Positions 34,685 to 41,932 of a DNA stretch of 64,000 nt are shown here, one piece after another (the stretch's first letter is position 1; every line of letters begins with the position of its first letter). This stretch comes from Actinomycetota bacterium (GTDB taxonomy: Bacteria > Actinomycetota > Thermoleophilia > Solirubrobacterales > Solirubrobacteraceae), in contig WLOQ01000002.1 of NCBI GenBank assembly GCA_009699245.1, forward strand, positions 1-64,000, read 5' to 3'. Position numbers and translations under genes: made by a program. Below the pieces are notes generated by a model. The model was not told the origin of the DNA. It saw only the letters and a program-made list of their open reading frames with translations, and searched no databases.

Positions 34685-34755
34685 CGGGGGACCGAGGAAT
34701 CGAACCTCGAGCAAGGGTTTTGGAGACCCCTATGTTGCCATTACACCAGTCCCCC
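34685..34755 (-). tRNA. tRNA-Trp (CCA anticodon)
   Basis: A 71-nt cloverleaf on the minus strand. The 7-bp acceptor stem is GGGGGAC/GTCCCCC with G as discriminator; the anticodon arm is GGGGT-CTCCAAA-ACCCT, anticodon CCA; the T arm is CGAGG-TTCGAAT-CCTCG. CCA is not encoded. The D arm, TGGTGTAATGGCAACAT, looks like that of bacterial tRNA-Gln rather than a usual tRNA-Trp. Confidence 0.88.
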
Positions 34756-34842
34756 GTGGTGGACCCGGCGCGGGCGGAGGATAGCGCCGCGGGGGTGCTG
34801 CCGCGGGTGCGCCAGGCCTGCATGTCATCGTGGCGGGCGGGG

Positions 34843-34848
34843 TAGGGT
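34843..34848 (+). promoter_or_regulatory. Probable leaderless -10 of the ferritin-like gene
   Basis: TAGGGT ends 6 nt before ATG 34855. Confidence 0.45.
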
Positions 34849-34854
34849 CCGCTC

Positions 34855-35337
34855 ATGGCCGACATCCTCGATCCCAGCAACCGCGACCGCCGCGAGGCGA
34901 TCGTCAGGCTCCTGACCCAGGGGTACTGGATGGAGATGGAGACGGTGATGAGCTACACCGCGAACTCCATCAATCCCGACGGCATGCGCGCCGACCCGAT
35001 CCGCGCGTCGCTGCTCACCGACGTGCAGGAGGAGCTCGCCCACGCGCAGCTCTTCGGCCGCCGGATCAAGGAGCTCTACGGGCAGGTCCCGGGGACGCGG
35101 GAGTTCACCGCCGTGCAGCACGAGCTCCAGCCCCCCGCGGATGCGCTGGATCTTGCCCACGTGATCCGCGGCGTGATCGCCGCCGAGCAGGGCGCGATCG
35201 CTCACTACAACGCGATCATCGATGCCTGCGACGGGATCGACCCCGTCACGCAGGACATGGTGACGACGATCCTCGCCGACGAGCAGGGTCACCTGCGGCA
35301 GTTCGAGGGCTTCTTGCGCGAGTACGAGGCGGGCTAG
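34855..35337 (+). CDS. Ferritin-like di-iron protein
   Basis: A 160-residue four-helix protein of the ferritin/bacterioferritin superfamily. Metal-binding pairs are visible in E(M)E near residue 26, EELAHAQ (about 59-65), EQGAIAHYN and DEQGHLRQFEGFL, the four-helix ExxH pattern. Such proteins store iron or act as oxidases or peroxide scavengers; which one applies here is not clear. The stop is shared with the convergent gene (CTAG 35334-35337). Confidence 0.85.
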   Translation: MADILDPSNRDRREAIVRLLTQGYWMEMETVMSYTANSINPDGMRADPIRASLLTDVQEELAHAQLFGRRIKELYGQVPGTREFTAVQHELQPPADALDLAHVIRGVIAAEQGAIAHYNAIIDACDGIDPVTQDMVTTILADEQGHLRQFEGFLREYEAG

Positions 35338-35723
35338 TCGCCCGAGCGCGTCGCGGGGTCGGACCTCATCCACAGCGCGAGGCGGTCCGAGCTCATCGGC
35401 TCCGCCCGGCCGGAGATGAGCTCCGGCTCGACGATCCACGGAAGGGGCACCTCAAGGCGGGTGAACTGCTGCAGCTCGCCGGTGCTGGCGGCACGTTCGA
35501 TCAGGGCATAGAGCGGGCTGCTCTGGATCTCCAGGTTCCACTCTGCCACCGGCCTGCCGAGCGTCCGGGACATCTGCGGGTACCGGCGCAGGGTGTCGTG
35601 GCAGATGTACCGGGGCGCGATTCCGGCGAAGTGCCCGTCCGCGTCGCGCAGCACCTCGTGGACGTGGAGCCAGTGGCCATCGAGCAGGCCATCGAGCTCC
35701 CCCGCGAGCAGCGCGAGCGTCAC
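35334..35723 (-). CDS. Hypothetical protein, 129 residues
   Basis: I do not recognise this protein. From GTG 35723 it reads with consistent G/C third positions and natural composition: an aromatic/His-rich N-terminal region (GHWLHVHEVL..DGHFAGIAPRYICHDTLRRYP), then EWNLEIQSSPLYALIERAASTGE and a Pro-rich end. There is no signal peptide or membrane helix. The shared CTAG stop with the ferritin-like gene supports the reading frame. An upstream start at 36095 would overlap the whole opposite-strand gene and is unlikely. Its start codon abuts that of the divergent gene (CAC|GTG). Confidence 0.6.
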   Translation of the reverse strand: MTLALLAGELDGLLDGHWLHVHEVLRDADGHFAGIAPRYICHDTLRRYPQMSRTLGRPVAEWNLEIQSSPLYALIERAASTGELQQFTRLEVPLPWIVEPELISGRAEPMSSDRLALWMRSDPATRSGD

Positions 35724-36107
35724 GTGATGGCAATGCAGGCAGCACGAGACGACGCGCGAGCGCGTGGGCGCTGGTTTCCGCCCACCCGGCCGTACGAGCT
35801 TCGGATCGGCTGGCGCGACGAGACTGCTGAGATCTCGCCCGCCCTCGCGGCGGCGAGCCGTGCCTGTCCGGCGCCGCGGAAGGCCGGGTACTCGCTCGAC
35901 GAGGTGCGCGAGGCGCTCCGAACCGCGCTCGACCTGCTCGGGCCGGGCCAGGCGCTCACGCAGCGGAACTACCGCGTGCTGTCGGTCGAGCACGGCCTGC
36001 CGAGTCCGTCGGTCATCCAGCGTCTCACCACGCGCCTCGATACGAGCTTTGGCGCGCTCGTGCGTGAGGTCGCCGCGGAGCGCGCTGCCGCACAACGGAT
36101 CGACTAG
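35724..36107 (+). CDS. Homing-endonuclease-associated-repeat-like DNA-binding protein
   Basis: A protein of about 127 residues. The C-terminal two-thirds (YSLDEVREALRTALDLLG, ALTQRNYRVLSVEHGLPSPS, IQRLTTRLDTSFGALVREV) follows the helix pattern of the HNH-endonuclease-associated repeat (PF18780-like), which probably contacts DNA. No HNH nuclease motif is present. The N-terminus contains RWFPPTRPYELRIGW. Start could be GTG 35724, ATG 35727 or ATG 35733. The first of these would directly abut the divergent gene's GTG within the palindrome CACGTG. Confidence 0.6.
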   Translation: MMAMQAARDDARARGRWFPPTRPYELRIGWRDETAEISPALAAASRACPAPRKAGYSLDEVREALRTALDLLGPGQALTQRNYRVLSVEHGLPSPSVIQRLTTRLDTSFGALVREVAAERAAAQRID

Positions 36108-36268
36108 CCCGCATCGGAGCTTGCCCAGCGAGCAGAGCCAGTGGCCATGCGGGTTTCCGCCGTGTGCAAACGCGTTCGACCCGAGCGGGTTCGAGTGGTC
36201 CCCGCCGGGCGAACGTCAGGAAACATCGGCACTTCGAGTTTCCTATTTGATTTCCTTAACGCTCCGAG
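36108..36268. other. Relatively AT-rich intergenic stretch
   Basis: No gene is visible. Composition falls sharply around 36217-36262 (TTTCCTATTTGATTTCCTTA), which is downstream of the tRNA-Leu on its strand. There is no clear terminator hairpin. Confidence 0.4.
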
Positions 36269-36351
36269 TGCGGGCGGAGGGACTCGAACCCCCACGACCA
36301 AGGGCCACCGGCACCTAAAGCCGGCGCGTCTACCAATTTCGCCACGCCCGC
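36269..36351 (-). tRNA. tRNA-Leu (TAG anticodon)
   Basis: An 83-nt class II tRNA on the minus strand. Acceptor GCGGGCG/CGCCCGC with discriminator A, D arm with AAATTGGTAGACGC, anticodon arm CCGGC-TTTAGGT-GCCGG (anticodon TAG), long variable arm, and T arm GGGGGTTCGAGTCCCTC. CCA is not encoded. Confidence 0.93.
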
Positions 36352-36395
36352 GCGCAGCGCAGCCTAGAGCGCTCACCCCGTGCCGCGCCGCGGGG

Positions 36396-36401
36396 TAGCA
36401 T
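36396..36401 (+). promoter_or_regulatory. Probable leaderless -10 of the 166-residue membrane protein
   Basis: TAGCAT ends 7 nt before ATG 36409. Confidence 0.4.
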
Positions 36402-36408
36402 CGCCGTC

Positions 36409-36909
36409 ATGGCAGGACACGCCGAGCCGGGGGTCGTGATCGACCACCCGAACAGGGAGACGGACGCGAGTCGTCTGACGCGCGCGGCGGTGGTCGCCCT
36501 CCTCCTCATCTCCGCCGCGCTCATCTGCGCCGTCCTCGTGGGCGGGTGGAGCGCGCTTCAGGGGATGCGCGCCGTGTGCGTCCTGTGGGTGATCGGCTCG
36601 CTGGGCTTCGCCTTCTACGTCTGGCGCTGGAATCGCGGGGTGCTGCCGGTCATCGCGGCGCTCGCCGTGATCATGATGATCTTCGCCCTGCTCGCCGTGC
36701 CCTCGTGGTTCGACCGCGACGCGCCGGGCTACAGCCAGCCCGCTCTGAGCGCGGGCGTCCTCGGCGCCCTCACCGCGATCATCGTCGCCGTGCAGGTGCT
36801 GCTCGCGGCCGTCGCGCTCCAGGGATTCACGCAGGCGTGGAACGTGGAGGTCGAGCGCCCCGCGGGCGAGGATCCGGGCTACGAGCCGGACCTCGCCGAA
36901 GTCGCCTGA
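36409..36909 (+). CDS. Four-helix membrane protein, unknown function
   Basis: A 166-residue protein with hydrophobic helices at about 24-46, 53-71, 76-97 and 115-138, and short charged ends (N-terminal GHAEPGVVIDHPNRETD, C-terminal acidic EDPGYEPDLAEVA). I do not recognise a family or a catalytic motif. ATG 36409 is supported by a -10 hexamer 7 nt upstream. It stands alone between a tRNA and a convergent secreted-protein gene, 10 bp from the latter. Confidence 0.75.
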   Translation: MAGHAEPGVVIDHPNRETDASRLTRAAVVALLLISAALICAVLVGGWSALQGMRAVCVLWVIGSLGFAFYVWRWNRGVLPVIAALAVIMMIFALLAVPSWFDRDAPGYSQPALSAGVLGALTAIIVAVQVLLAAVALQGFTQAWNVEVERPAGEDPGYEPDLAEVA

Positions 36910-36919
36910 GCCTCCGGGC

Positions 36920-37921
36920 TCAGCCGCGCAGTCGCAGGGTGAGCGCGGTCTTCGCCGTTCCCTGCGCCTTGAATGTGCCGTTCGCCGTGACGGCAGCCTT
37001 CACACCCGCGCGGCGCACGAGGCGCCGGCCGGCCGCCGTCAGCCGCAGCGTCACGGCGACCTTCCCGGCGGTCGCACGCGACGCCGTTCCGCGAGCGAGG
37101 ACGACCGGCACGACGGCCCGGTCCTCGGCGAGAACGCGCAGCTGCCCGGCCGCGGCGAGGGATCCGACCGCCGAGACCACACGGCGGCGCACCGCCGAGC
37201 CGCCCGCCGGGATGGTGAAGGCATCCCGCGTGAAGAAGGCATAGCCCAACGACGAGCCCCACAAGAGCGCGGTGGGCGGCGGGTACATCATCGTGACGGC
37301 GGAGTGTCCGTCGATGAGAATGCCGGCCGCGTCATACCCGTTCGGGTAGAGCGCGGCGCTGCCGGCGAAGGTCTCGCTGCCATCGGAGCCGAAGGCGTCC
37401 GTGCCGACGCTCCTCAGGACCCCGCCGCCGCCGATGCTCGACAGCCGGAATGTCATCTGACGGTTCCCGGGGATCAGCACCTGGAAGTCGTAGACGCCCC
37501 CGGCATCGGCGTACTCCTGGTCCCCACCGAGGAAGACGTCGGGCCCGGTGCACCCCGCGGCGGGGGCGCTGGCAGTCGTCGGGAGCGCGCGCAGGCAACA
37601 CCAGCCGGGGATGTCCGCGGGCACGGCGACCGTCGCCGAGAACGTCCCGCCGGACGCGTAGATGCGGCCAAGCGACACGCCCGTCCCGCCCTTGAAGCAC
37701 CAGAGGTCGACGTCGACGCCGGAGTCCACGGTGTTGCTGATCGTGCCCGCGACGGTGAGCGACCCAAGCGGCCTCCCCGCGCGCTCGGTGCGCACGAACG
37801 CAGAGCCCGTCGCGGGCGTCGTGACGTTCGACGCCGTGAAGACGCCGTCGGCGGCGGCCATGGGTGCGACGGCCAGCAGGACGAGCAGGGCGGCGATGAG
37901 CGCCACAGCGGAGCGGGGCAC
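36920..37921 (-). CDS. Secreted beta-rich protein
   Basis: A 333-residue exported protein: Sec signal peptide MPRSAVALIAALLVLLAVAPMAAA (cleaved after about residue 24), then a beta-rich region with several Cys (LWCFKGG, WCCLRALP, AGCTGPD) that may form disulfides. The last 80 residues (TAGKVAVTLRLTAAGRRLVRRAGVKAAVTA..) form an Ig-like module that I associate with exported proteins of Solirubrobacterales; that association is from memory. Function unknown. ATG 37921. Confidence 0.8.
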   Translation of the reverse strand: MPRSAVALIAALLVLLAVAPMAAADGVFTASNVTTPATGSAFVRTERAGRPLGSLTVAGTISNTVDSGVDVDLWCFKGGTGVSLGRIYASGGTFSATVAVPADIPGWCCLRALPTTASAPAAGCTGPDVFLGGDQEYADAGGVYDFQVLIPGNRQMTFRLSSIGGGGVLRSVGTDAFGSDGSETFAGSAALYPNGYDAAGILIDGHSAVTMMYPPPTALLWGSSLGYAFFTRDAFTIPAGGSAVRRRVVSAVGSLAAAGQLRVLAEDRAVVPVVLARGTASRATAGKVAVTLRLTAAGRRLVRRAGVKAAVTANGTFKAQGTAKTALTLRLRG

Positions 37922-38060
37922 GGCGTCCTCTGGACAGGTTCGGGAAGCGAGGGTGTCCCAGCGCCCGACGACGCGCTGTCCTGGCGAGCCGCGGGGCGTG
38001 CCTACCCGTACCGATCAACGCGCGCGCCGCTCGGCGCGGATCAGCGGAGCGGCGTCACAG
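37922..38060. other. Intergenic spacer before the secreted-protein gene
   Basis: About 139 bp with no gene. It must carry the promoter of the secreted-protein gene, but I see no confident -10 element. Confidence 0.3.
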
Positions 38061-38142
38061 TACCCGGGGTGGGACTCGAACCCACACGCCTTGCGGCAGC
38101 CGATTTTGAGTCGGCCCTGTCTACCGATTCCAGCACCCGGGC
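38061..38142 (-). tRNA. tRNA-Leu (CAA anticodon)
   Basis: An 82-nt class II tRNA on the minus strand. Acceptor GCCCGGG pairs with CCCGGGT (first pair G-T), discriminator A; anticodon arm GCCGA-CTCAAAA-TCGGC, anticodon CAA reading TTG; variable arm TGCCGCAAGGCG; T arm GTGGGTTCGAGTCCCAC. CCA is not encoded. It is the second leucine tRNA within 2 kb. Confidence 0.92.
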
Positions 38143-38159
38143 GCGGACGGCCACCCTAC

Positions 38160-38930
38160 TCAGACGAGGAGCGCGGCGAGCTCGTCGATCACGGCCGGCG
38201 GCGCGACGAGAATGCCCCCGCGGTCGAGCGGGCCCTCGGGGGCGAGCTCGCGCACCTCGAGCCCGACCGCGCGACACAAGAGGACGCCCGCGGCGATGTC
38301 CCAGGCCTGCACGCCGTACTCGTAGTAGGCGTCGAAGCGCCCGGCGGCGGTCCAGGCGAGGTCGAGCGCCGCACTGCCCAGCCGGCGGATGTCGCGCACG
38401 TGCGGCAGCACCCGGGCGACCTTGGCCCCCTGCGCACGGCGCACCTCGGTGTCGTAGCCGAAGCCCGTGGCGAGCATCACCTGGCCGAGGTCGGTCGCCT
38501 GTGACGCACGGAGCTCGCGGCCGTCGAGGCGGGCCGGGTCGCCCGCGGCGACGGTGAAGCGCTCCCCGCGGACCGGATCGAGGATGACGCCGGCCTGCCC
38601 CTCGCAGGCAACGGAGACCGACCACTGCGGGATGCCGAAGAGGAAGTTGATGGTTCCGTCGAGCGGGTCGACGACCCAGCGCAGCCCGGTCGTCCCGGCG
38701 GTGTCATCGCCCTCCTCGCCAAGGATCGCGTCGTCGGGGCGCCGCGCGGCGAGCACTGCGCGGATGGCGGCCTCTGCTTCGAGGTCGGCGGCGCTGACGA
38801 GGTCGGTCGGGGTGCTCTTCGCACGCACCTGCTCGGCGGCCCCGCGCGCGGCATGGCGCACGAGGACGGCGGCGGCCGCGTCGGCGGCCTCCTCAGCGAC
38901 CGCGAGCAGCTCCTGCGCGGTGGCGCTCAC
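38160..38930 (-). CDS. Inositol-monophosphatase-family phosphatase
   Basis: A 256-residue Mg-dependent sugar phosphatase. The metal site is complete: ILGEEGDD (metal Glu), WVVDPLDGTINF (DPLDGT) and YGVQAWDIAAG (WDxAAG). Substrates in this family include inositol 1-phosphate, histidinol phosphate and fructose bisphosphate; sequence alone does not decide. GTG 38930 overlaps the amidase stop by 4 nt (GTGA), so the two are co-translated. Confidence 0.92.
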   Translation of the reverse strand: MSATAQELLAVAEEAADAAAAVLVRHAARGAAEQVRAKSTPTDLVSAADLEAEAAIRAVLAARRPDDAILGEEGDDTAGTTGLRWVVDPLDGTINFLFGIPQWSVSVACEGQAGVILDPVRGERFTVAAGDPARLDGRELRASQATDLGQVMLATGFGYDTEVRRAQGAKVARVLPHVRDIRRLGSAALDLAWTAAGRFDAYYEYGVQAWDIAAGVLLCRAVGLEVRELAPEGPLDRGGILVAPPAVIDELAALLV

Positions 38931-40327
38931 GCGGCGTCCCCGGCGAGTGCCGGGCGATGCTGCGCCCACGGGCGCGCCCGCTCGATCTCGGCGGCGAGGC
39001 GCAGGAGTGTCACCTCATCATCCGGGCGCCCGGCGAACTGCACGGCGAGCGGGAGTCCTTGTGGATCAAAGCCGGCCGGGATCGACGTCGCGGGCTGGCC
39101 GATCGCGTTCCAAACGCCGTACCACGGGACGCGCAGCGCCGCAGCGTTGAGCGTCCAGGTGACGCCGCGCCCCTGCAGCTCGCCGACGCGGAAGGGCGGC
39201 CCGGACGGGCCAGGGAAGAGCACGACGTCGGCCTCGTCGAAGACGCGGTTGACGCGCTCGGCGATCCCCGCCTCCGCTTCGCGCGCCCAGGCGAGGCGTG
39301 CATCGGAGATGAGGCCGCCGCGCCGCGCCATGCCCTTCGTGCGGCGCTCGAGGCGCTCGGGGTGGGGCATGCGCTCCGCGTCGTCGTGGATCGCCCGCAG
39401 GTAGCGCGCGACGATGCTCAGGAACGCCGACGGCGGGTAATCGATCTCGCGCTCGACGACGGTGTGGCCGAGCTCGCGCAGGAGCTGCGCCGTGGCGTCG
39501 AGGGCGCGGCGCTGCGGTGCGCCGAGACGCACGCCGACGAGCGGCGGCGGGACGTTCACCGCGAGCGCCACGCGCAGCGGCGGCAGCTCCCCGCTGAGCG
39601 CGGCGCTGAACCCGCCGGCGGGCAGGTCATCGGCGATCGCGTCGAGGAAGAGGGCCGCGTCGGCGACCGTCCGCGCGAGCGGGCCGAGGACGGCGAGCCC
39701 GTTCCAGGCGTCCGCGCGGGCGTCGCCGAGCGGGACGCGGCCGCGCTGCGGCTTGATGCCGAAGACCCCATTGAAGGCCGCGGGAATGCGGATCGACCCG
39801 AGCCCATCCGAGCCGAGCGCGACGCCGCAGAGCCCTGCGGCCACGGCGGCACCGGACCCACCGCTGGAGCCGCCGGGTGTGTGGTCCAGGCTCCACGGGT
39901 TGCGCGCCGCCCCGTACGCGAGCGACTCGGTCCACGGCCAGATCGTGAGCTCCGGCACGCTCGTCTTGCCGACGATGACAGCGCCGGCCGCGCGCAGCCG
40001 CGCGACGGCCTCATCGTCTGCGGCCCGTGGACCGCCGTGGGCGAGGCTGCCCCAAGAGGTGACCTCGCCGGCGACGTCAACGTCGTCCTTGATGGCCAGC
40101 GGCACGCCATTGAGCGGCAGGTCATCAGCCCCGCGACGAGCGTCGGCGGCGTCCGCGGCGGCCAACGCCTGCTCGCGCAGCACGACACGGAAGGCGTTCA
40201 GCTGCGGGTTGAGGCGGTCGATCCGCGCGAGCGTGACCTCGGTGAGCGCGCGGGCCGTCACCTCACCCTCACGGACCAGTCGGGCCTGCTCGGCGGCCCC
40301 GGCGTAGAGAAGGTCGTCGGTGTCCAT
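38927..40327 (-). CDS. Amidase signature enzyme
   Basis: A 466-residue amide hydrolase. The Ser-cisSer-Lys triad is in place: Lys in VPLAIKDDVDV, the GGSSGGSGAAVAAG loop with the cis-Ser, and the nucleophile in GSDGLGSIRIPA. GatA-type function is unlikely because no gatB or gatC adjoins and the C-terminal half differs. Substrate unknown. ATG 40327 is preferred over an upstream codon. It diverges from the 356-residue membrane protein across a symmetric promoter core. Confidence 0.9.
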   Translation of the reverse strand: MDTDDLLYAGAAEQARLVREGEVTARALTEVTLARIDRLNPQLNAFRVVLREQALAAADAADARRGADDLPLNGVPLAIKDDVDVAGEVTSWGSLAHGGPRAADDEAVARLRAAGAVIVGKTSVPELTIWPWTESLAYGAARNPWSLDHTPGGSSGGSGAAVAAGLCGVALGSDGLGSIRIPAAFNGVFGIKPQRGRVPLGDARADAWNGLAVLGPLARTVADAALFLDAIADDLPAGGFSAALSGELPPLRVALAVNVPPPLVGVRLGAPQRRALDATAQLLRELGHTVVEREIDYPPSAFLSIVARYLRAIHDDAERMPHPERLERRTKGMARRGGLISDARLAWAREAEAGIAERVNRVFDEADVVLFPGPSGPPFRVGELQGRGVTWTLNAAALRVPWYGVWNAIGQPATSIPAGFDPQGLPLAVQFAGRPDDEVTLLRLAAEIERARPWAQHRPALAGDAA

Positions 40328-40337
40328 GGCGCTGCGA

Positions 40338-40347
40338 ACACTAGTCT
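40338..40347. promoter_or_regulatory. Bidirectional promoter core, amidase/membrane protein
   Basis: ACACTAGTCT contains TAGTGT on the minus strand (40343 to 40338, 10 nt from ATG 40327) and TAGTCT on the plus strand (40342-40347, 8 nt from GTG 40356), overlapping by 2 bp. Confidence 0.45.
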
Positions 40348-40355
40348 CCCGCCCG

Positions 40356-41426
40356 GTGACGGTCACCCGGCCTCAGCTGGAGCAGAGCGGACCGGCCGCG
40401 AGCGACGCGGAGCGGCGGGCCGCCCTCGCGCGCGCGGACCGACTGCGCGCGGCGGGCCGCGAGGTCCGCGTCAGCACGGTGTGGGTGCGCGCCGCGTGGT
40501 GGCTCGTGCTCGCATGCTGCGCCGCCGTCGGCGTCGGCGCCAGTGTCGTGGCCGTCGCCCACCCGGTCGTCGGGACGGCGATCGCGGGCGGGGCGCTGCT
40601 CGTGGCGCTGCTCGACCTCACGCCGCGCGCGCCGGTGCGGCAGCTGACCTTTGCCCGAGCGACGGAGAACGTCGTCGCGCTCCCGGCTGCGCGGCCGGAC
40701 GAGCGCCCCGTCGTCCTCGTCCTCACCACGGCGGGGGACCTCCCGCGCGCAGGCCTCGCACGGCACCTGCCGGGCGGGGTGTGGCGCTGGTCGATCGGCG
40801 GCCTCGCGCTCGTGACGGCGTGCTGCGGGGCGCGCATCGCCGGTGCGCAGGGCACGTGGATCGGCGTGCTGCAGCTCCTGCCGACACTCGTCCTGCTCGC
40901 GGCGCTCCTCGCCCTCCTCGACGAGGCCATCGCCGACACCGACAAGGACACGGACGACACCGCCGTCGCGGCCGTCCTTGACGCCGCGCACCTCCTGGCC
41001 GCCGATCCGCCGCGGCACCTGGACGTCGCAGTCGTGCTGGCCGGCGCCGGGGATCGTCGCGCGGCGGGCCTTGCGGCCTGGCTGCGCGAGCGCCGCAGGC
41101 GCGGCCTACGGCCAGCGGGAGCGGCGATCGTCCACGTCGAGTCGCAGCGGGGAGCTGCGCCGGGACCGATCTGGTGGGAGCGCGGCGGACTGCTCGTCGG
41201 CGGGCGCCTGCACCCGCAGCTCGTCACGGCCGCACGCGCAGCAGCGGCCGATGTGCCGGGCGTCGGCGCTCACCCCGCCGCGGGCCGCACGACCGGCGCA
41301 GCTGCAGAGGCGCGCAATGCGCGCTGGCCCGCGATCGCCGTCGGGCCGGGGTCAGATGGCGGCGAGCCGCTCGTCACGTTCCTCGTGGCGCTCGCGCGCC
41401 GACTCGACGGGCTCGTCGAGCCCTAG
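40356..41426 (+). CDS. Membrane protein of unknown function
   Basis: A 356-residue protein starting at GTG 40356. Helices lie at about 40-60 and 63-82, then after a soluble loop a further pair at about 140-190. The C-terminal half is cytoplasmic or extracellular alpha/beta sequence (LDVAVVLAGAGDRRAAGLAAWL, AAIVHVESQRGAAPGPIWW), faintly reminiscent of M28-type peptidases but without recognisable metal ligands. I do not assign a function. Its stop is shared as CTAG with the convergent exported protein. Confidence 0.65.
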   Translation: MTVTRPQLEQSGPAASDAERRAALARADRLRAAGREVRVSTVWVRAAWWLVLACCAAVGVGASVVAVAHPVVGTAIAGGALLVALLDLTPRAPVRQLTFARATENVVALPAARPDERPVVLVLTTAGDLPRAGLARHLPGGVWRWSIGGLALVTACCGARIAGAQGTWIGVLQLLPTLVLLAALLALLDEAIADTDKDTDDTAVAAVLDAAHLLAADPPRHLDVAVVLAGAGDRRAAGLAAWLRERRRRGLRPAGAAIVHVESQRGAAPGPIWWERGGLLVGGRLHPQLVTAARAAAADVPGVGAHPAAGRTTGAAAEARNARWPAIAVGPGSDGGEPLVTFLVALARRLDGLVEP

Positions 41427-41890
41427 TCGTCGTCGCCGTCGCCGTCGCTGTGCCCCGATGCGTCCGGGGCATCCTCGGGCGACGACTCGGAGGTCTGCGT
41501 CTCCTGCGACTGCGGCGCGGTGCGCGTCTCGGCGGGCTCGCTGCCCGGCGGCCGCGGCGCGATGGCCCGGCCGCCGGCGTCCCCCGACGTGCCGCTGCCA
41601 CCGGCGGCCGGCGTGGTCGTCGTCGTGCGCGGCTGCGCCTTGGGCGCGCTGGTGGTGGTGGTCGCCGGCGCGGTCGTCGTGCGACTGCGCGACGGCGATG
41701 CAGCGCTCTCGGCGGGCGCGAGCGACCGGTCGAGTTCGGCGGGCTCGGAGGCCAGGCCGATCGACTCCGACACGAGGTGGCTCGCGGCGTAGGCGACCCC
41801 GGCGGTCAGCACGACGCCGAGCACCGCCACGAGCGCCAGGCCGAGGCGCAGCGAGCGGCGGCGCGCGCGGTCTGAGGGACGATCACCCAT
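41423..41890 (-). CDS. Single-pass exported protein with Ser/Thr/Pro-rich, acidic tail
   Basis: A 155-residue protein: a basic N-terminus (SDRARRRSLRLG), one membrane helix at about 16-36, then about 110 low-complexity residues with Thr runs (TTTAPATTTTSAP, TTTTTP), Pro/Gly stretches and a final D-G-D-G-D-D-D. The tail should be disordered, outside the membrane and perhaps O-modified. It follows the histidine kinase gene by 42 bp on the same strand, so it probably belongs to the RR-HK operon. No family recognised. Confidence 0.68.
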   Translation of the reverse strand: MGDRPSDRARRRSLRLGLALVAVLGVVLTAGVAYAASHLVSESIGLASEPAELDRSLAPAESAASPSRSRTTTAPATTTTSAPKAQPRTTTTTPAAGGSGTSGDAGGRAIAPRPPGSEPAETRTAPQSQETQTSESSPEDAPDASGHSDGDGDDD

Positions 41891-41932
41891 GGCGTCCACG
41901 GTACGCCCGCCCCGGTAAAGCGACGGCAAAGC

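Noticed and set aside
34830-35723. Upstream extension of the HNH-repeat gene on the plus strand
   Set aside because: It would cover the ferritin-like gene out of frame and the unknown minus-strand gene; no domain is visible before 35724.
36177-36205. tRNA remnant suggested by GGGTTCGAGT
   Set aside because: No acceptor or anticodon arm can be built around it; a T-loop look-alike.
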